Shown: positions 1-5,762 of the stretch, piece by piece
Layout: the number at the start of each line of letters is the position of its first letter
How positions within the stretch are numbered: the stretch's first letter is position 1
Origin: Gammaproteobacteria bacterium
GTDB taxonomy: Bacteria; Pseudomonadota; Gammaproteobacteria; Pseudomonadales; Halieaceae
Direction: 5' to 3'
DNA: 5,930 bases
NCBI GenBank assembly: GCA_018222695.1
Contig: JAAEZV010000109.1
Span: 1 to 5,930 of the forward strand
Translations under genes and position numbers: made by a program
The notes under the pieces: generated by a model
The model's input: the letters and a program-made list of their open reading frames with translations, nothing else
Database searches by the model: none
Told to the model about the DNA's origin: nothing

Positions 1-578
1 CGGGCGACGCCCATGGAACTCCCGCCTGTGCCAGCAACCATGATCATGGCATCGAGGCGGCCGTCCATCTGTTCGAGTATTTCCCGCCCAGTGGAACTCC
101 GGTGCGCCTCGATCGCTGCCGGAGAGTCATATTGGTCCAGGTAAATGGCGTTAGGCCGTTCCGCCTGCAACGTCTCGAGTCTTTTGAGGCGAGTCAGATG
201 GTAGCCGCCGGTCTGATCCCGTTCATCTACCTTCACCAACTCAGCACCCAGTAGCTCCAGACTGCGCTCCGTAGAAGGGTTGAGTTTGGGATCAACCAGA
301 CAAATCAGTTGGTAGCCTTTCACCGCACAGGTCATGGCCATGCCGATGCCGAGGTTACCGGAGGTTGAGATAATGATTTCCGCGCCGGGACTGAGCTGGT
401 GCTCACGCTCTGCCCACTCGATCATGCCGAGGGCGGCACGGTCTTTCATGCTGCCCCCGGGATTGGTGAACTCGAGTTTGGCAAGCAACAGTGGGCTCAC
501 CTCAGCGCCGTAGCGGTTGAGCTCTACAATGGGTGTATTGCCAATTGCCTCAAGAACAGAGGCATTGAACCCTGCCAT
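1..578 (-). CDS. PLP-dependent cysteine synthase-fold enzyme, SbnA-like (3' end cut by window)
   Basis: This frame stays open for 192 codons from the ATG at 578 and leaves the window, so the C-terminal part is missing. It is a fold-type II PLP enzyme. IGNTP lies at residues 12-16. NPGGSMKDR at 39-47 carries the Schiff-base lysine K45. The substrate loop STSGNLG is at 71-77, with N75 expected to touch the PLP ring. GTGGSSMG at 183-190 is the phosphate-binding loop. CysK/CysM usually have TSGNTG; a Leu after SGN, followed by a DPK segment (96-98), a GGY and an NA.YLDQYDSP..IEAH-type stretch, recall SbnA-type enzymes, which make N-(2-amino-2-carboxyethyl)-glutamate from O-phosphoserine and glutamate. 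Plain cysteine synthase activity remains possible. The start is well fixed: an in-frame stop lies at 600-602 and no other ATG lies between. The ribosome site is weak (AGGG about 7 bases upstream). Cytoplasmic. Family assignment is sure; the substrate is not. Confidence 0.93.
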   Translation of the reverse strand, partial: MAGFNASVLEAIGNTPIVELNRYGAEVSPLLLAKLEFTNPGGSMKDRAALGMIEWAEREHQLSPGAEIIISTSGNLGIGMAMTCAVKGYQLICLVDPKLNPSTERSLELLGAELVKVDERDQTGGYHLTRLKRLETLQAERPNAIYLDQYDSPAAIEAHRSSTGREILEQMDGRLDAMIMVAGTGGSSMGVA

Positions 579-675
579 ACCGGCCCTAGCGACGTTCTGC
601 TAAACCCCGATGCTAGGCCGGCTGGGACAAGATATCAAAGTACAAAGAGCGCAAAAGGTGACAGATTGTGTGGGC

Positions 676-849
676 TTAATCCCCGCCAAACAGCTTGCCC
701 CACGCCTTTGCCGCCGATTCACCGAGGCCAGTAACCGATTTCAAAGCCTTATTCAGCTCATCCGCGTCGTCACCGATTTCCTCTGCACTCTTCCCTGCTT
801 GTTCCGGACTTTCGGTGGCAGGTTCGAGAAAACCGCTTCCTGCGATCAA
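676..849 (-). CDS. possible small acidic protein, 57 aa, TTG start (uncertain)
   Basis: I do not recognise this protein. Read on the minus strand from TTG at 849 to TAA at 676-678, it gives a 57-residue peptide: a short N-terminal hydrophobic patch (IAGSGFLEP), then a charged, probably helical stretch rich in Glu, Asp, Ala and Lys (SAEEIGDDADELNKALKSV), ending KAWGKLFGGD. That composition is typical of real soluble protein, unlike the Cys/Ser/Arg-rich overlapping frames. The same frame stays open upstream to an in-frame TAG near 957 but holds no ATG or GTG. The upstream residues (an Arg-rich segment, RVRERRSVLIAGSG) also look protein-like, so the start may lie further up or the 5' end may be decayed. 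It would be co-directional with the PLP enzyme, 97 bases upstream of it. No good Shine-Dalgarno precedes the TTG; AGGGA is about 12 bases away. It may be a gene remnant. Confidence 0.35.
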   Translation of the reverse strand: MIAGSGFLEPATESPEQAGKSAEEIGDDADELNKALKSVTGLGESAAKAWGKLFGGD

Positions 850-882
850 TACACTGCGTCGTTCCCTGACACGAGCAAAAGG

Positions 883-912
883 TTGCGCAAGACGCGAAAA
901 AAAAGCTATACC
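883..912 (+). promoter_or_regulatory. possible sigma70-type promoter for the NTF2-like gene
   Basis: TTGCGC (883-888) and TATACC (907-912) are separated by 18 bases that include an eight-A tract. Matches to the TTGACA/TATAAT consensus are three and four of six. It would start transcription near 919 and give a leader of about 65 bases before the ATG at 985. A short GC hairpin (CCCC-GTA-GGGG, 913-923) would sit at the very 5' end of that RNA. Inference from spacing and partial consensus only. Confidence 0.22.
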
Positions 913-984
913 CCCCGTAGGGGAACGGTTGCACAGATGTGAGACCCAATATCCCTAAGCCACAACACCACAACAGGAGTCGAT

Positions 985-1491
985 ATGAAATTCGTCCAAC
1001 TTACCGCTGCGTTGCTCATCGGCGCACTCGTTCTGCCTGGCATCGCACGGGCTGATGGACATGGCGGCGCGGAAGATGCTGTTTCAACAGCAATCGATAG
1101 TTACTGGGCTGCCAGAAACGCTGGAGATCACAAGGCCGTCGCTAATCTGGAGAGCTCTGCCGGTATTTATGGCACCAATTCGGATGGCAGCTTCCATAAG
1201 CCCTTCGCCGCCTCGAGCGCGGATGACTGGAAGCGGAACATGGCAGGACAGCAAAATAACATGCAAGTGTTCTACCCTGAGGTCGCAGAAATAGCGGACG
1301 GAGTCGTCTACGCTCGTTACTACCTCGAGGGCATGGTTGGAGATAAGTCAGACCAGTATCCCTACCGTACCCGTGTCACCAATGTCTGGACGCTGGAAGA
1401 AGATGGAGAGTGGCGCATCAAGGCCATGCACTTCTCCAGCGCCGGCTACGATGGCACTCACCGCACCCAAACATCTGACTTTGAGGATTAA
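985..1491 (+). CDS. secreted NTF2/SnoaL-like protein, 168 aa
   Basis: A complete 168-residue protein. A Sec signal peptide covers residues 1-23 (MKF, hydrophobic 6-21, ARA then cleavage before DGH), so the mature protein should be periplasmic or secreted. The rest looks like one NTF2-like (SnoaL/DUF4440-type) alpha+beta domain: an opening helix with AIDSYWAARNAGDHKAV at 36-52, a strand with GIYGTNSDG at 60-68, and the closing long strands VTNVWTLEEDGEWRIKAMHF at 131-150. NTF2-like domains form a cone with an internal pocket and serve many roles (isomerases, hydrolases, ligand binders); nothing here fixes one. No cysteine is present. Start choice is firm: AGGAG at 975-979, five bases before the ATG. 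It stands alone, with a strong terminator 22 bases after the stop, so it is likely monocistronic. Its predicted mature N-terminus, Asp-Gly-His, fits a Cu/Ni-binding X-X-His pattern. Coding call near certain; domain call likely; function unknown. Confidence 0.95.
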   Translation: MKFVQLTAALLIGALVLPGIARADGHGGAEDAVSTAIDSYWAARNAGDHKAVANLESSAGIYGTNSDGSFHKPFAASSADDWKRNMAGQQNNMQVFYPEVAEIADGVVYARYYLEGMVGDKSDQYPYRTRVTNVWTLEEDGEWRIKAMHFSSAGYDGTHRTQTSDFED

Positions 1492-1513
1492 CGTCAATAT
1501 CGAACGCTGATCT

Positions 1514-1543
1514 AGCGGCCCCTGAGTGGGCCGCTTCTTTTTT
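1514..1543 (+). terminator. rho-independent terminator after the NTF2-like gene
   Basis: An eight-pair GC-rich stem (AGCGGCCC at 1514-1521 with GGGCCGCT at 1528-1535) closes a six-base loop (CTGAGT). TTCTTTTTT follows to 1543. The arms are perfect and the U tract is strong. It separates the secreted-protein gene from the azlC transcription unit, whose ATG lies 26 bases further on. Confidence 0.93.
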
Positions 1544-1569
1544 CACCAATCTGCCGCGTTGCCGTTGTT

Positions 1570-2256
1570 ATGAATACCGCCCCTGTTCGCCCCGCCATCC
1601 AAGGCTCTCTTGACGCATTGCCCCTGTTCATACCGGCGCTGCCATTCGCCTTTGTTTTTGGAGTGGTGGTGGCGGAAGCCGGTATTCCGGAATGGCTGGG
1701 CTGGTCGTCATCACCCATTATTTTTGGCGGCGCCATTCAGGTGACTTTGTTTACCTTGATAGGCGAGGGAGCATCTGTCGCGGCAGCGGTCAGTGCCGCT
1801 CTGATCGTCGGCGCTCGCCATATGCTCTATTCCGTCACGTTAGCCCCTCGGTTCCAAAACCAACCCGGCTGGTTCCGCTGGGTCGGCTCCTATGTGCTGA
1901 TTGATCAAGTATTTGTGCTCAGTCAGATCAAACCGATAGAGGAGCCCGTTGCCTTTCGGCGCTATTTTCTTGGCGCAGGCTTCACCTTCTGGACACTGTG
2001 GATGATCTCTACCGCGCTGGGAGTCGTGCTGGGACCCGCTATCCCTCCTGAATGGGGTGTGGAGTTTGCGGCGCCCGTACTCTTTGTGAGCTTGATGATG
2101 GCGGCGAGTGATCGACGCGATAAGTTAGCCGCGGCTGCATTGGCGATGGCAGTGACCTACCTGCTGGCCTCCCTGCCCAATCGAGCCGGTATATTGATCG
2201 CTGTGATCTGCAGCGTTGCGGTAATGCTGCTATCGCAGCGGTGGAAGTCTCGATGA
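1570..2256 (+). CDS. azlC: AzlC-family branched-chain amino acid exporter, large subunit
   Basis: 228 residues, the normal size for AzlC/BrnF/YgaZ. Together with the small AzlD/BrnE/YgaH subunit this family exports branched-chain amino acids (in some species methionine or analogues such as 4-azaleucine) across the inner membrane. Hydrophobic segments lie at about 17-38, 48-66, 69-90, 104-120, 134-156, 166-179, 186-202 and 206-222. Family traits seen: the opening SLDALPLFIPALPFAFVFG (13-31), a GGAIQ segment (53-57, usually GA.Q), GARHMLYSVTLAP (81-93, usually N.R...Y...L.P) and an acidic residue in the VLIDQVF segment (109-115). The start has no clear Shine-Dalgarno; the ATG at 1570 is kept because no in-frame start lies between it and the terminator upstream, and it places the conserved N-terminus correctly. 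The leader is short or nearly absent. It overlaps azlD by ATGA. Substrate specificity is inferred from the family. Confidence 0.93.
   Translation: MNTAPVRPAIQGSLDALPLFIPALPFAFVFGVVVAEAGIPEWLGWSSSPIIFGGAIQVTLFTLIGEGASVAAAVSAALIVGARHMLYSVTLAPRFQNQPGWFRWVGSYVLIDQVFVLSQIKPIEEPVAFRRYFLGAGFTFWTLWMISTALGVVLGPAIPPEWGVEFAAPVLFVSLMMAASDRRDKLAAAALAMAVTYLLASLPNRAGILIAVICSVAVMLLSQRWKSR
2243..2247 (+). promoter_or_regulatory. ribosome site deciding the azlD start
   Basis: GGAAG sits five bases before the ATG at 2253, inside the end of azlC. It favours that ATG over the in-frame GTG at 2241, which has no Shine-Dalgarno in front of it. Confidence 0.6.
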
Positions 2257-2558
2257 TTACGCTGGCCATCCTGTTGACCGGCGTCGGATCCTACGCCATG
2301 CGGGCGTTCTTTATTTTTGCGCTGGCGCGCTATGCGTTTCCGCCGCTACTGCTACGCGCCCTCGAATACGTTGCCCCCACCGTCATGGCGGCATTAGTGA
2401 TCTCAATGCTAACAACGCCTGAGGGGGAACTCGCCGCTGGCCTACCCGAGCTGCTAGGCCTGATTTGCGCGGCATTCGCCGCCAAAACCACAGGCAACCA
2501 CATTCTCGCCTTGATAGCCGGCATGGGGACATTCTGGTTGATCGGCGCAATAATTTAA
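2253..2558 (+). CDS. azlD: AzlD-family branched-chain amino acid exporter, small subunit
   Basis: 101 residues from the ATG at 2253, matching the usual 100-110 aa of AzlD/BrnE/YgaH. It is almost wholly hydrophobic, with about four membrane segments (3-24, 40-53, 66-78, 83-100). The family pattern of a T...Y..R segment near the N-terminus (TGVGSYAMRAFF, 9-20) and an AP..MAAL segment (41-48) is visible. The start codon overlaps the azlC stop as ATGA (2253-2256), a classic translational-coupling arrangement fitting 1:1 assembly of the two subunits. A GTG at 2241 would add four residues (VEVS), but has no ribosome site; an annotation of 105 aa would come from it. No terminator separates it from the permease downstream. 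Weak pairing GCCC-TGATT-GGGC (2564-2576) follows the stop. Confidence 0.92.
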   Translation: MITLAILLTGVGSYAMRAFFIFALARYAFPPLLLRALEYVAPTVMAALVISMLTTPEGELAAGLPELLGLICAAFAAKTTGNHILALIAGMGTFWLIGAII

Positions 2559-2585
2559 GTGTCGCCCTGATTGGGCTGCGTCACT

Positions 2586-2590
2586 GAGGA
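2586..2590 (+). promoter_or_regulatory. ribosome site pointing to a CTG start for the permease
   Basis: GAGGA lies six bases before CTG at 2597, which is in frame with the permease. An in-frame TGA at 2585-2587 overlaps this site, so 2597 is the only start-like codon between that stop and the ATG at 2645. The ATG at 2645 has no purine-rich ribosome site in front of it (the preceding bases are GTAGTCATCGCCAAT). Confidence 0.65.
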
Positions 2591-2596
2591 TTTACC

Positions 2597-3895
2597 CTGT
2601 CACACTACCCCCCCAAAGTTGCCGCGGCCGTAGTCATCGCCAATATGATCGGCACCGGGGTCTTCACCAGCCTTGGTTTTCAGCTGATCGATATTCAATC
2701 CGCGCCAGTGATCATGATGCTGTGGCTGGTGGGTGGAATCTCCGCACTCTGCGGCGCGCTGAGCTATGCCGAGCTAGGTGCCGCCCTGCCTCGCTCAGGG
2801 GGTGAGTATCATTTTTTAACCGAGATCTATCATCCCAGCGCGGGCTTCATCTCCGGCTGGGTGTCCGCGACGGTCGGGTTCGCTGCGCCCACGGCATTGG
2901 CCGCGCTGACCTTTGGCAGCTACCTCAACTCAAGCGGGTTGGGGGTGGATCCGCTGTGGCTGGCCACCGTCGCCATCGTCGCGCTCACGGCGGCCCACTG
3001 CAGCACCCACCGTCACAGTGGCGGTACGCAGACGGGCTTTACGCTGCTCAAGCTGCTGCTCATCGTGCTGTTCTCAGTGACCGCGCTCACCCTCAGCCCT
3101 GCCGAGCAGCAAACCCGTTTCGTCTGGGACGGTGACGCCACGTTATGGCTTGGCAGCGGCGCCTTCGCTGTCTCGCTGATCTATGTGAACTACGCCTACT
3201 CGGGATGGAACGCCGCCACCTACATCAGTGGCGAACTGGCGGCCCCCCAACAGAGCTTGCCCTGGGTACTGGGTATCAGCACGGCCGTCGTAGCCGCACT
3301 GTATTGCTTGCTGAACTTCGTCTTTCTCTCCGTCGCCCCCATGGAGGCGATGGTGGGCAAAATCGAGGTGGGGGTCATCGCGGCGGAGTTCGCATTTGGC
3401 CCGCGACTGGGCACCTTCATGGGCCTGCTGCTGGCGCTGTTACTCATTTCGACCATCAGCGCCATGATCTTGGCCGGTCCACGCGTGTTGCACCGCATCG
3501 GGCAAGACTACCCCCGTTTTGCACCCCTTGCCCGGGAGAATCGTGATGGCATCCCGGTCAACGCCATCCTTTTTCAATCCGGCACGGCACTGGCGTTTCT
3601 TTGGACGGCTTCTTTCGAACAAATCCTGGTGTTTTCTGGCGCGACAATGGCGCTCAATACCTTCGCTACCGTACTGGGCTTGTTTATCCTTCGCTGGCGA
3701 CAACCCCACCTCCCCCGCCCATTTCGTGTGACGCTCTACCCCATCACGCCGCTGATCTTCCTTGGCATCACCGGCTGGACGCTGACCTATGTTGTGGTCC
3801 AGCGGCCAGTAGAGGCGCTGATTTCTGCAACCATCATCGCCAGCGGTGGGCTCTTTTATCTTTTGGTCAAGCCAGACCGGAGCCCGGATCTGTAA
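2597..3895 (+). CDS. APC-superfamily amino acid permease, probably CTG-started, 432 aa
   Basis: An inner-membrane amino acid transporter of the APC family with about 12 hydrophobic segments. Numbering from CTG at 2597: the unwound part of TM1 is IGTGVF (18-23), where the family binds the substrate backbone; TM2/loop has SYAELGAALPRSGGEYHFL (56-74), the best-known APC signature; a TGFTLLKLLLI segment lies at 146-156; TM6 has NYAYSGWNAATYISGELAAPQQSLP (198-222), matching the Y.G.N....E...P family pattern. The ATG at 2645 would leave only two residues before GTGVF, cutting off half of TM1 (PPKVAAAVVIAN), which is coding-like and normal for the family; hence the CTG start with GAGGA six bases upstream. 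It lies 38 bases after azlD on the same strand, so co-transcription is likely: an exporter pair followed by a permease. Substrate is unknown; APC members include proton symporters and exchangers. Family near certain; start likely. Confidence 0.94.
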   Translation: MSHYPPKVAAAVVIANMIGTGVFTSLGFQLIDIQSAPVIMMLWLVGGISALCGALSYAELGAALPRSGGEYHFLTEIYHPSAGFISGWVSATVGFAAPTALAALTFGSYLNSSGLGVDPLWLATVAIVALTAAHCSTHRHSGGTQTGFTLLKLLLIVLFSVTALTLSPAEQQTRFVWDGDATLWLGSGAFAVSLIYVNYAYSGWNAATYISGELAAPQQSLPWVLGISTAVVAALYCLLNFVFLSVAPMEAMVGKIEVGVIAAEFAFGPRLGTFMGLLLALLLISTISAMILAGPRVLHRIGQDYPRFAPLARENRDGIPVNAILFQSGTALAFLWTASFEQILVFSGATMALNTFATVLGLFILRWRQPHLPRPFRVTLYPITPLIFLGITGWTLTYVVVQRPVEALISATIIASGGLFYLLVKPDRSPDL

Positions 3896-4043
3896 CACCT
3901 GGCCCGCCTCGTTGCATTTTTGCAACGCAACATGTCAAAAAAAATTCACCGCCAAACCGCCCTGTTTTGATACGTTTTATGGTGTGTGAGTAGCCGCGGA
4001 TGCGAAGAAAACACCTTCAAACTCAACCACCTGGGGAAAAATA
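3896..4043 (+). promoter_or_regulatory. intergenic region with 18-base perfect dyad, leader of the secreted-protein cluster
   Basis: This 148-base gap separates the permease from the secreted-protein genes. CGTTGCA-TTTT-TGCAACG (3910-3927) is a perfect seven-base inverted repeat, followed at once by a second GCAAC half-site (3927-3931) and an eight-A tract (3937-3944). The hairpin has no T run after it on either strand, so it is a poor intrinsic terminator; a binding site for a dimeric regulator, or an RNA stem, fits better. The A tract could act as curved DNA or an UP-like element, but I find no convincing -35/-10 pair downstream. The gene at 4044 has TGGGGA (4032-4037) as its ribosome site, six bases before the ATG. 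Confidence 0.45.
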
Positions 4044-4832
4044 ATGAAGCTTTTAATACCCGCATGGCTCGCTGCCATGCTGTTGGCGATTTTCGCTAAC
4101 GGCACCGTGATGGCCGACGACCACATGATCGACAACATCAACGTACAGCAACCCTTCAATATTCAAGCCAACCTATGCAAGTTAAATCCCGGGGTCGCTC
4201 TCGAGGACTACCACGCCATGGTGGAAGACTACTTTGAGTGGGCGAAAGAGAATGAAGTTGACCCCGTGTTTGTCCGCCAATTTCCACTGTTCTCGCACCA
4301 AAACCTGTCACGCCCCTGGCCCTACGACTTTGTCGAATTTTTGGTCAGCGACTATCAACGTTGGGGAAAGTCGTGGGATCTCTGGCTGACGTCGAAAGAG
4401 GGTATGGCGCTGAACGAACAATGGCAGTCTTTAGCAATGTGCCATGTTAAGCAGGCACATGCCTTCATGCTCTACGCGGATCAAGAACAGATGGCTACTG
4501 ACGACGAGCGATATGTCACTTGGAACTGGTGCACCCGCAAAGACGGCGTCACATTTGAAGAGATCTCCGCCAAGCACGCCGAATACGCAGAAGACATGCA
4601 GGAAGATTCCGGTGGCATCATCGGATGGCTCGTTATGCTGCCTCATACCGGCGGTGCCGATGCGGCCGGTGAATTTGCGCATGTCGCCATTTACCCCGAC
4701 ATGGAATCATTCATGGCGCGGCGCTCTATGCAGGCCAATGGCGGCTGGCAAGTAACCCGCGACTATTTCAATCTTTATGCGGATTGCACCGGCGAGATGC
4801 TTAACACCGAGTCGGTACTTTACCGACCATAA
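4044..4832 (+). CDS. secreted two-domain cysteine-bracketed protein, 262 aa, family not recognised
   Basis: I cannot name this family. A Sec signal peptide spans residues 1-24 (MKLLIP, hydrophobic to about 18, VMA then DDH), so the mature protein is periplasmic or secreted. It contains two similar units of about 90 residues. Unit 1 opens with NLCKLNPGVALEDYHA (43-58) and closes at C133; unit 2 opens with NWCTRKDGVTFEEISAKHA (161-179) and closes at C248. Each reads strand, amphipathic helix (LEDYHAMVEDYFEWAKEN; FEEISAKHAEYAEDM), strand, a second strand-helix, and a final Cys. That order recalls ferredoxin-like (dimeric alpha/beta barrel) domains, so the protein may be a fused pseudo-dimer with a disulfide in each half. 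The next gene has the same design, the same Cys spacing and the same RP ending. Rich in Trp, Tyr, Asp and Glu; acidic. First gene of a probable co-transcribed cluster. Coding is certain; fold is inference; function unknown. Confidence 0.95.
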   Translation: MKLLIPAWLAAMLLAIFANGTVMADDHMIDNINVQQPFNIQANLCKLNPGVALEDYHAMVEDYFEWAKENEVDPVFVRQFPLFSHQNLSRPWPYDFVEFLVSDYQRWGKSWDLWLTSKEGMALNEQWQSLAMCHVKQAHAFMLYADQEQMATDDERYVTWNWCTRKDGVTFEEISAKHAEYAEDMQEDSGGIIGWLVMLPHTGGADAAGEFAHVAIYPDMESFMARRSMQANGGWQVTRDYFNLYADCTGEMLNTESVLYRP

Positions 4833-4848
4833 AAACAACCTATCTCGG

Positions 4849-4875
4849 GGCTTGCCACAGCATCTGCGGCAGGCC
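4849..4875 (+). repeat. intercistronic hairpin between the two paralogues
   Basis: GGCTTGCC (4849-4856) pairs with GGCAGGCC (4868-4875) through eight pairs, one of them G-U, around an 11-base loop; two further G-U pairs could extend it to 4847-4877. No T run follows, so it is not a good terminator. It ends about eight bases before the ribosome site of the next gene. It may stabilise or mark a processing site in a shared transcript, or tune expression of the second paralogue. Confidence 0.5.
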
Positions 4876-4884
4876 TTATCTATT

Positions 4885-4890
4885 GGAGGA
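4885..4890 (+). promoter_or_regulatory. ribosome site fixing the start at 4895
   Basis: GGAGGA lies four bases before the ATG at 4895. An in-frame TTG at 4883 overlaps this site and would add four residues (MEEI) ahead of a normal MKIQSF signal peptide, so the ATG is the start. Confidence 0.85.
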
Positions 4891-4894
4891 AATC

Positions 4895-5680
4895 ATGAAA
4901 ATTCAGTCTTTCCTGGGTACCGCGTGCCTGCTATTAACGCCTATGAGCCTGGCCGATAATCATGCATCTGGCGGACCAGAATGGGCCATGGGCAATCCGG
5001 TCGAAATTTATGGCTGCAGCTTCAAGGACGGCGTCAACGGTTACGAGCTGTCCATGAAGCATGCTGCGCTAGTCAACGCTTGGGGCGAAGAGCACGATGC
5101 ATTTCAAAACCACGTTGGCCAACTAATGTGGCCAGAGTTTTCCGATGGCCAATACCCAACCGACTTTACGTGGTTGGGTTATTGGGAGAACTACGCCGAC
5201 TACGGCGCTGACATGGACAAGCGCGCGGAGCACGGCGCCGAACTGTATGTCGAAGCGAATAAATTCCTTGAGCAGTGCTCGCACAGCGAGTGGGGCGCCT
5301 GGGAGGTCTTCCCCGCGGAAGACTGGACGCTGGGCAATCACGTCACCGAGTTTTCTGACTGCTTTTATAAAGAGGGCAAGGGTGATGCTGATCTACTGGT
5401 AGCCAATATCGCCTTTGCCAAAGAGATGTCTGCCCGAGGACTCACCGGTGCGGATCTTGGCGCAGTGCAACTGTGGCCTCGCGCAGGGGGTCCTGCTGGG
5501 CTTGAGAATGCCATCAGCTTCAAGTGGATTACCGGGTATCCGTCGCTATCTGCTTACGCCAACTTCACTAACACCTGGTGGAACGAAGGACTGATCACCG
5601 CCTGGAACGCGCTCTACGGCGACGTCGTAGCCTGTGACTCCGGCCGGGTATATCAATCCCAGGTGATGAACAGACCCTGA
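4895..5680 (+). CDS. secreted two-domain cysteine-bracketed protein, 261 aa, paralogue of the preceding gene
   Basis: Not a family I can name. A signal peptide covers residues 1-20 (MKIQSF, hydrophobic core, MSLA then DNH). C11 lies inside the hydrophobic core without a lipobox, so it is not a lipoprotein. Two repeated units follow: unit 1 opens YGCSFKDGVNGYELSMKHAA (39-58) and closes at C128 (LEQCSHS); unit 2 opens SDCFYKEGKGDADLL (154-168) and closes at C247 (VACDSGR). Cysteine spacings of 87, 28 and 91 match 88, 30 and 85 in the upstream gene. Unit-opening motifs agree as C-x3-[P/D/E]-G, and both proteins end in RP. Overall identity is low, so the duplication is old. Each unit again looks like strand-helix-strand-strand-helix-strand. 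Very rich in Trp, Tyr and Phe, which could line a ligand pocket. It lies 62 bases after the preceding gene with a hairpin between, and is followed by a terminator-like stem. Coding certain; function unknown. Confidence 0.95.
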   Translation: MKIQSFLGTACLLLTPMSLADNHASGGPEWAMGNPVEIYGCSFKDGVNGYELSMKHAALVNAWGEEHDAFQNHVGQLMWPEFSDGQYPTDFTWLGYWENYADYGADMDKRAEHGAELYVEANKFLEQCSHSEWGAWEVFPAEDWTLGNHVTEFSDCFYKEGKGDADLLVANIAFAKEMSARGLTGADLGAVQLWPRAGGPAGLENAISFKWITGYPSLSAYANFTNTWWNEGLITAWNALYGDVVACDSGRVYQSQVMNRP

Positions 5681-5690
5681 ACGACGCGTC

Positions 5691-5726
5691 TGAGGGCCCC
5701 TACCGCATAAGGCGGCCCTCATTTCT
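5691..5726 (+). terminator. terminator-like hairpin, moderate
   Basis: TGAGGGCC (5691-5698) pairs perfectly with GGCCCTCA (5714-5721); an inner CCT/AGG pairing (5699-5701 with 5710-5712) can extend the stem past one bulged C. Only a short ATTTCT tract follows, so it could be a leaky intrinsic terminator or an attenuating stem that lowers expression of the third gene rather than ending the transcript. Confidence 0.6.
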
Positions 5727-5762
5727 GAACAACTTTTACTCTACACAATAAAGGGGAACATT

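Larger units (their letters stand above)
579..984. other. 406-base gap between divergent genes with one candidate small gene
   Basis: This stretch separates the minus-strand PLP enzyme from the plus-strand secreted NTF2-like gene. The plus-strand open frames here give Cys/Arg/Pro/Ser-rich, low-complexity translations with no usable ribosome site and look like chance. On the minus strand, 676-849 gives a plausible acidic, Ala/Glu/Asp/Lys-rich peptide and is listed separately. The right part holds an eight-base A tract (897-904), a short CCCC-GTA-GGGG hairpin (913-923) and the AGGAG ribosome site (975-979) of the next gene. I see no tRNA, insertion sequence or convincing terminator. Confidence 0.6.

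Noticed and set aside
399..958. Overlapping plus-strand open frames of 87-111 codons
   Set aside because: They run antisense to the start of the PLP enzyme or through the gap, lack ribosome sites, and give Cys/Arg/Pro/Ser-rich sequence without domain character.
770..973. 67-codon minus-strand frame starting with ATG at 973
   Set aside because: Its translation is Cys- and Phe-rich and low in charged residues. The neighbouring frame ending at 676 has far better protein composition, and no ribosome site precedes this ATG.
2645..2647. ATG as the permease start
   Set aside because: It would remove half of TM1 just before the GTGVF motif and lacks a ribosome site; the upstream CTG with GAGGA explains the sequence better.
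3440..3925. 161-codon minus-strand frame opposite the permease end
   Set aside because: It is antisense to conserved permease sequence, has no family features, and its length is explained by the biased codon use of the real gene.
3910..3927. Rho-independent terminator after the permease
   Set aside because: The dyad is perfect but the stem is not GC-rich overall and is followed by CAACATG, with no T tract on either strand.
4925..4927. Lipoprotein cysteine in the signal peptide of the gene at 4895
   Set aside because: C11 lies inside the hydrophobic core, preceded by Gly-Thr-Ala rather than a Leu-type lipobox, and a good signal-peptidase I site (SLA before DNH) follows.
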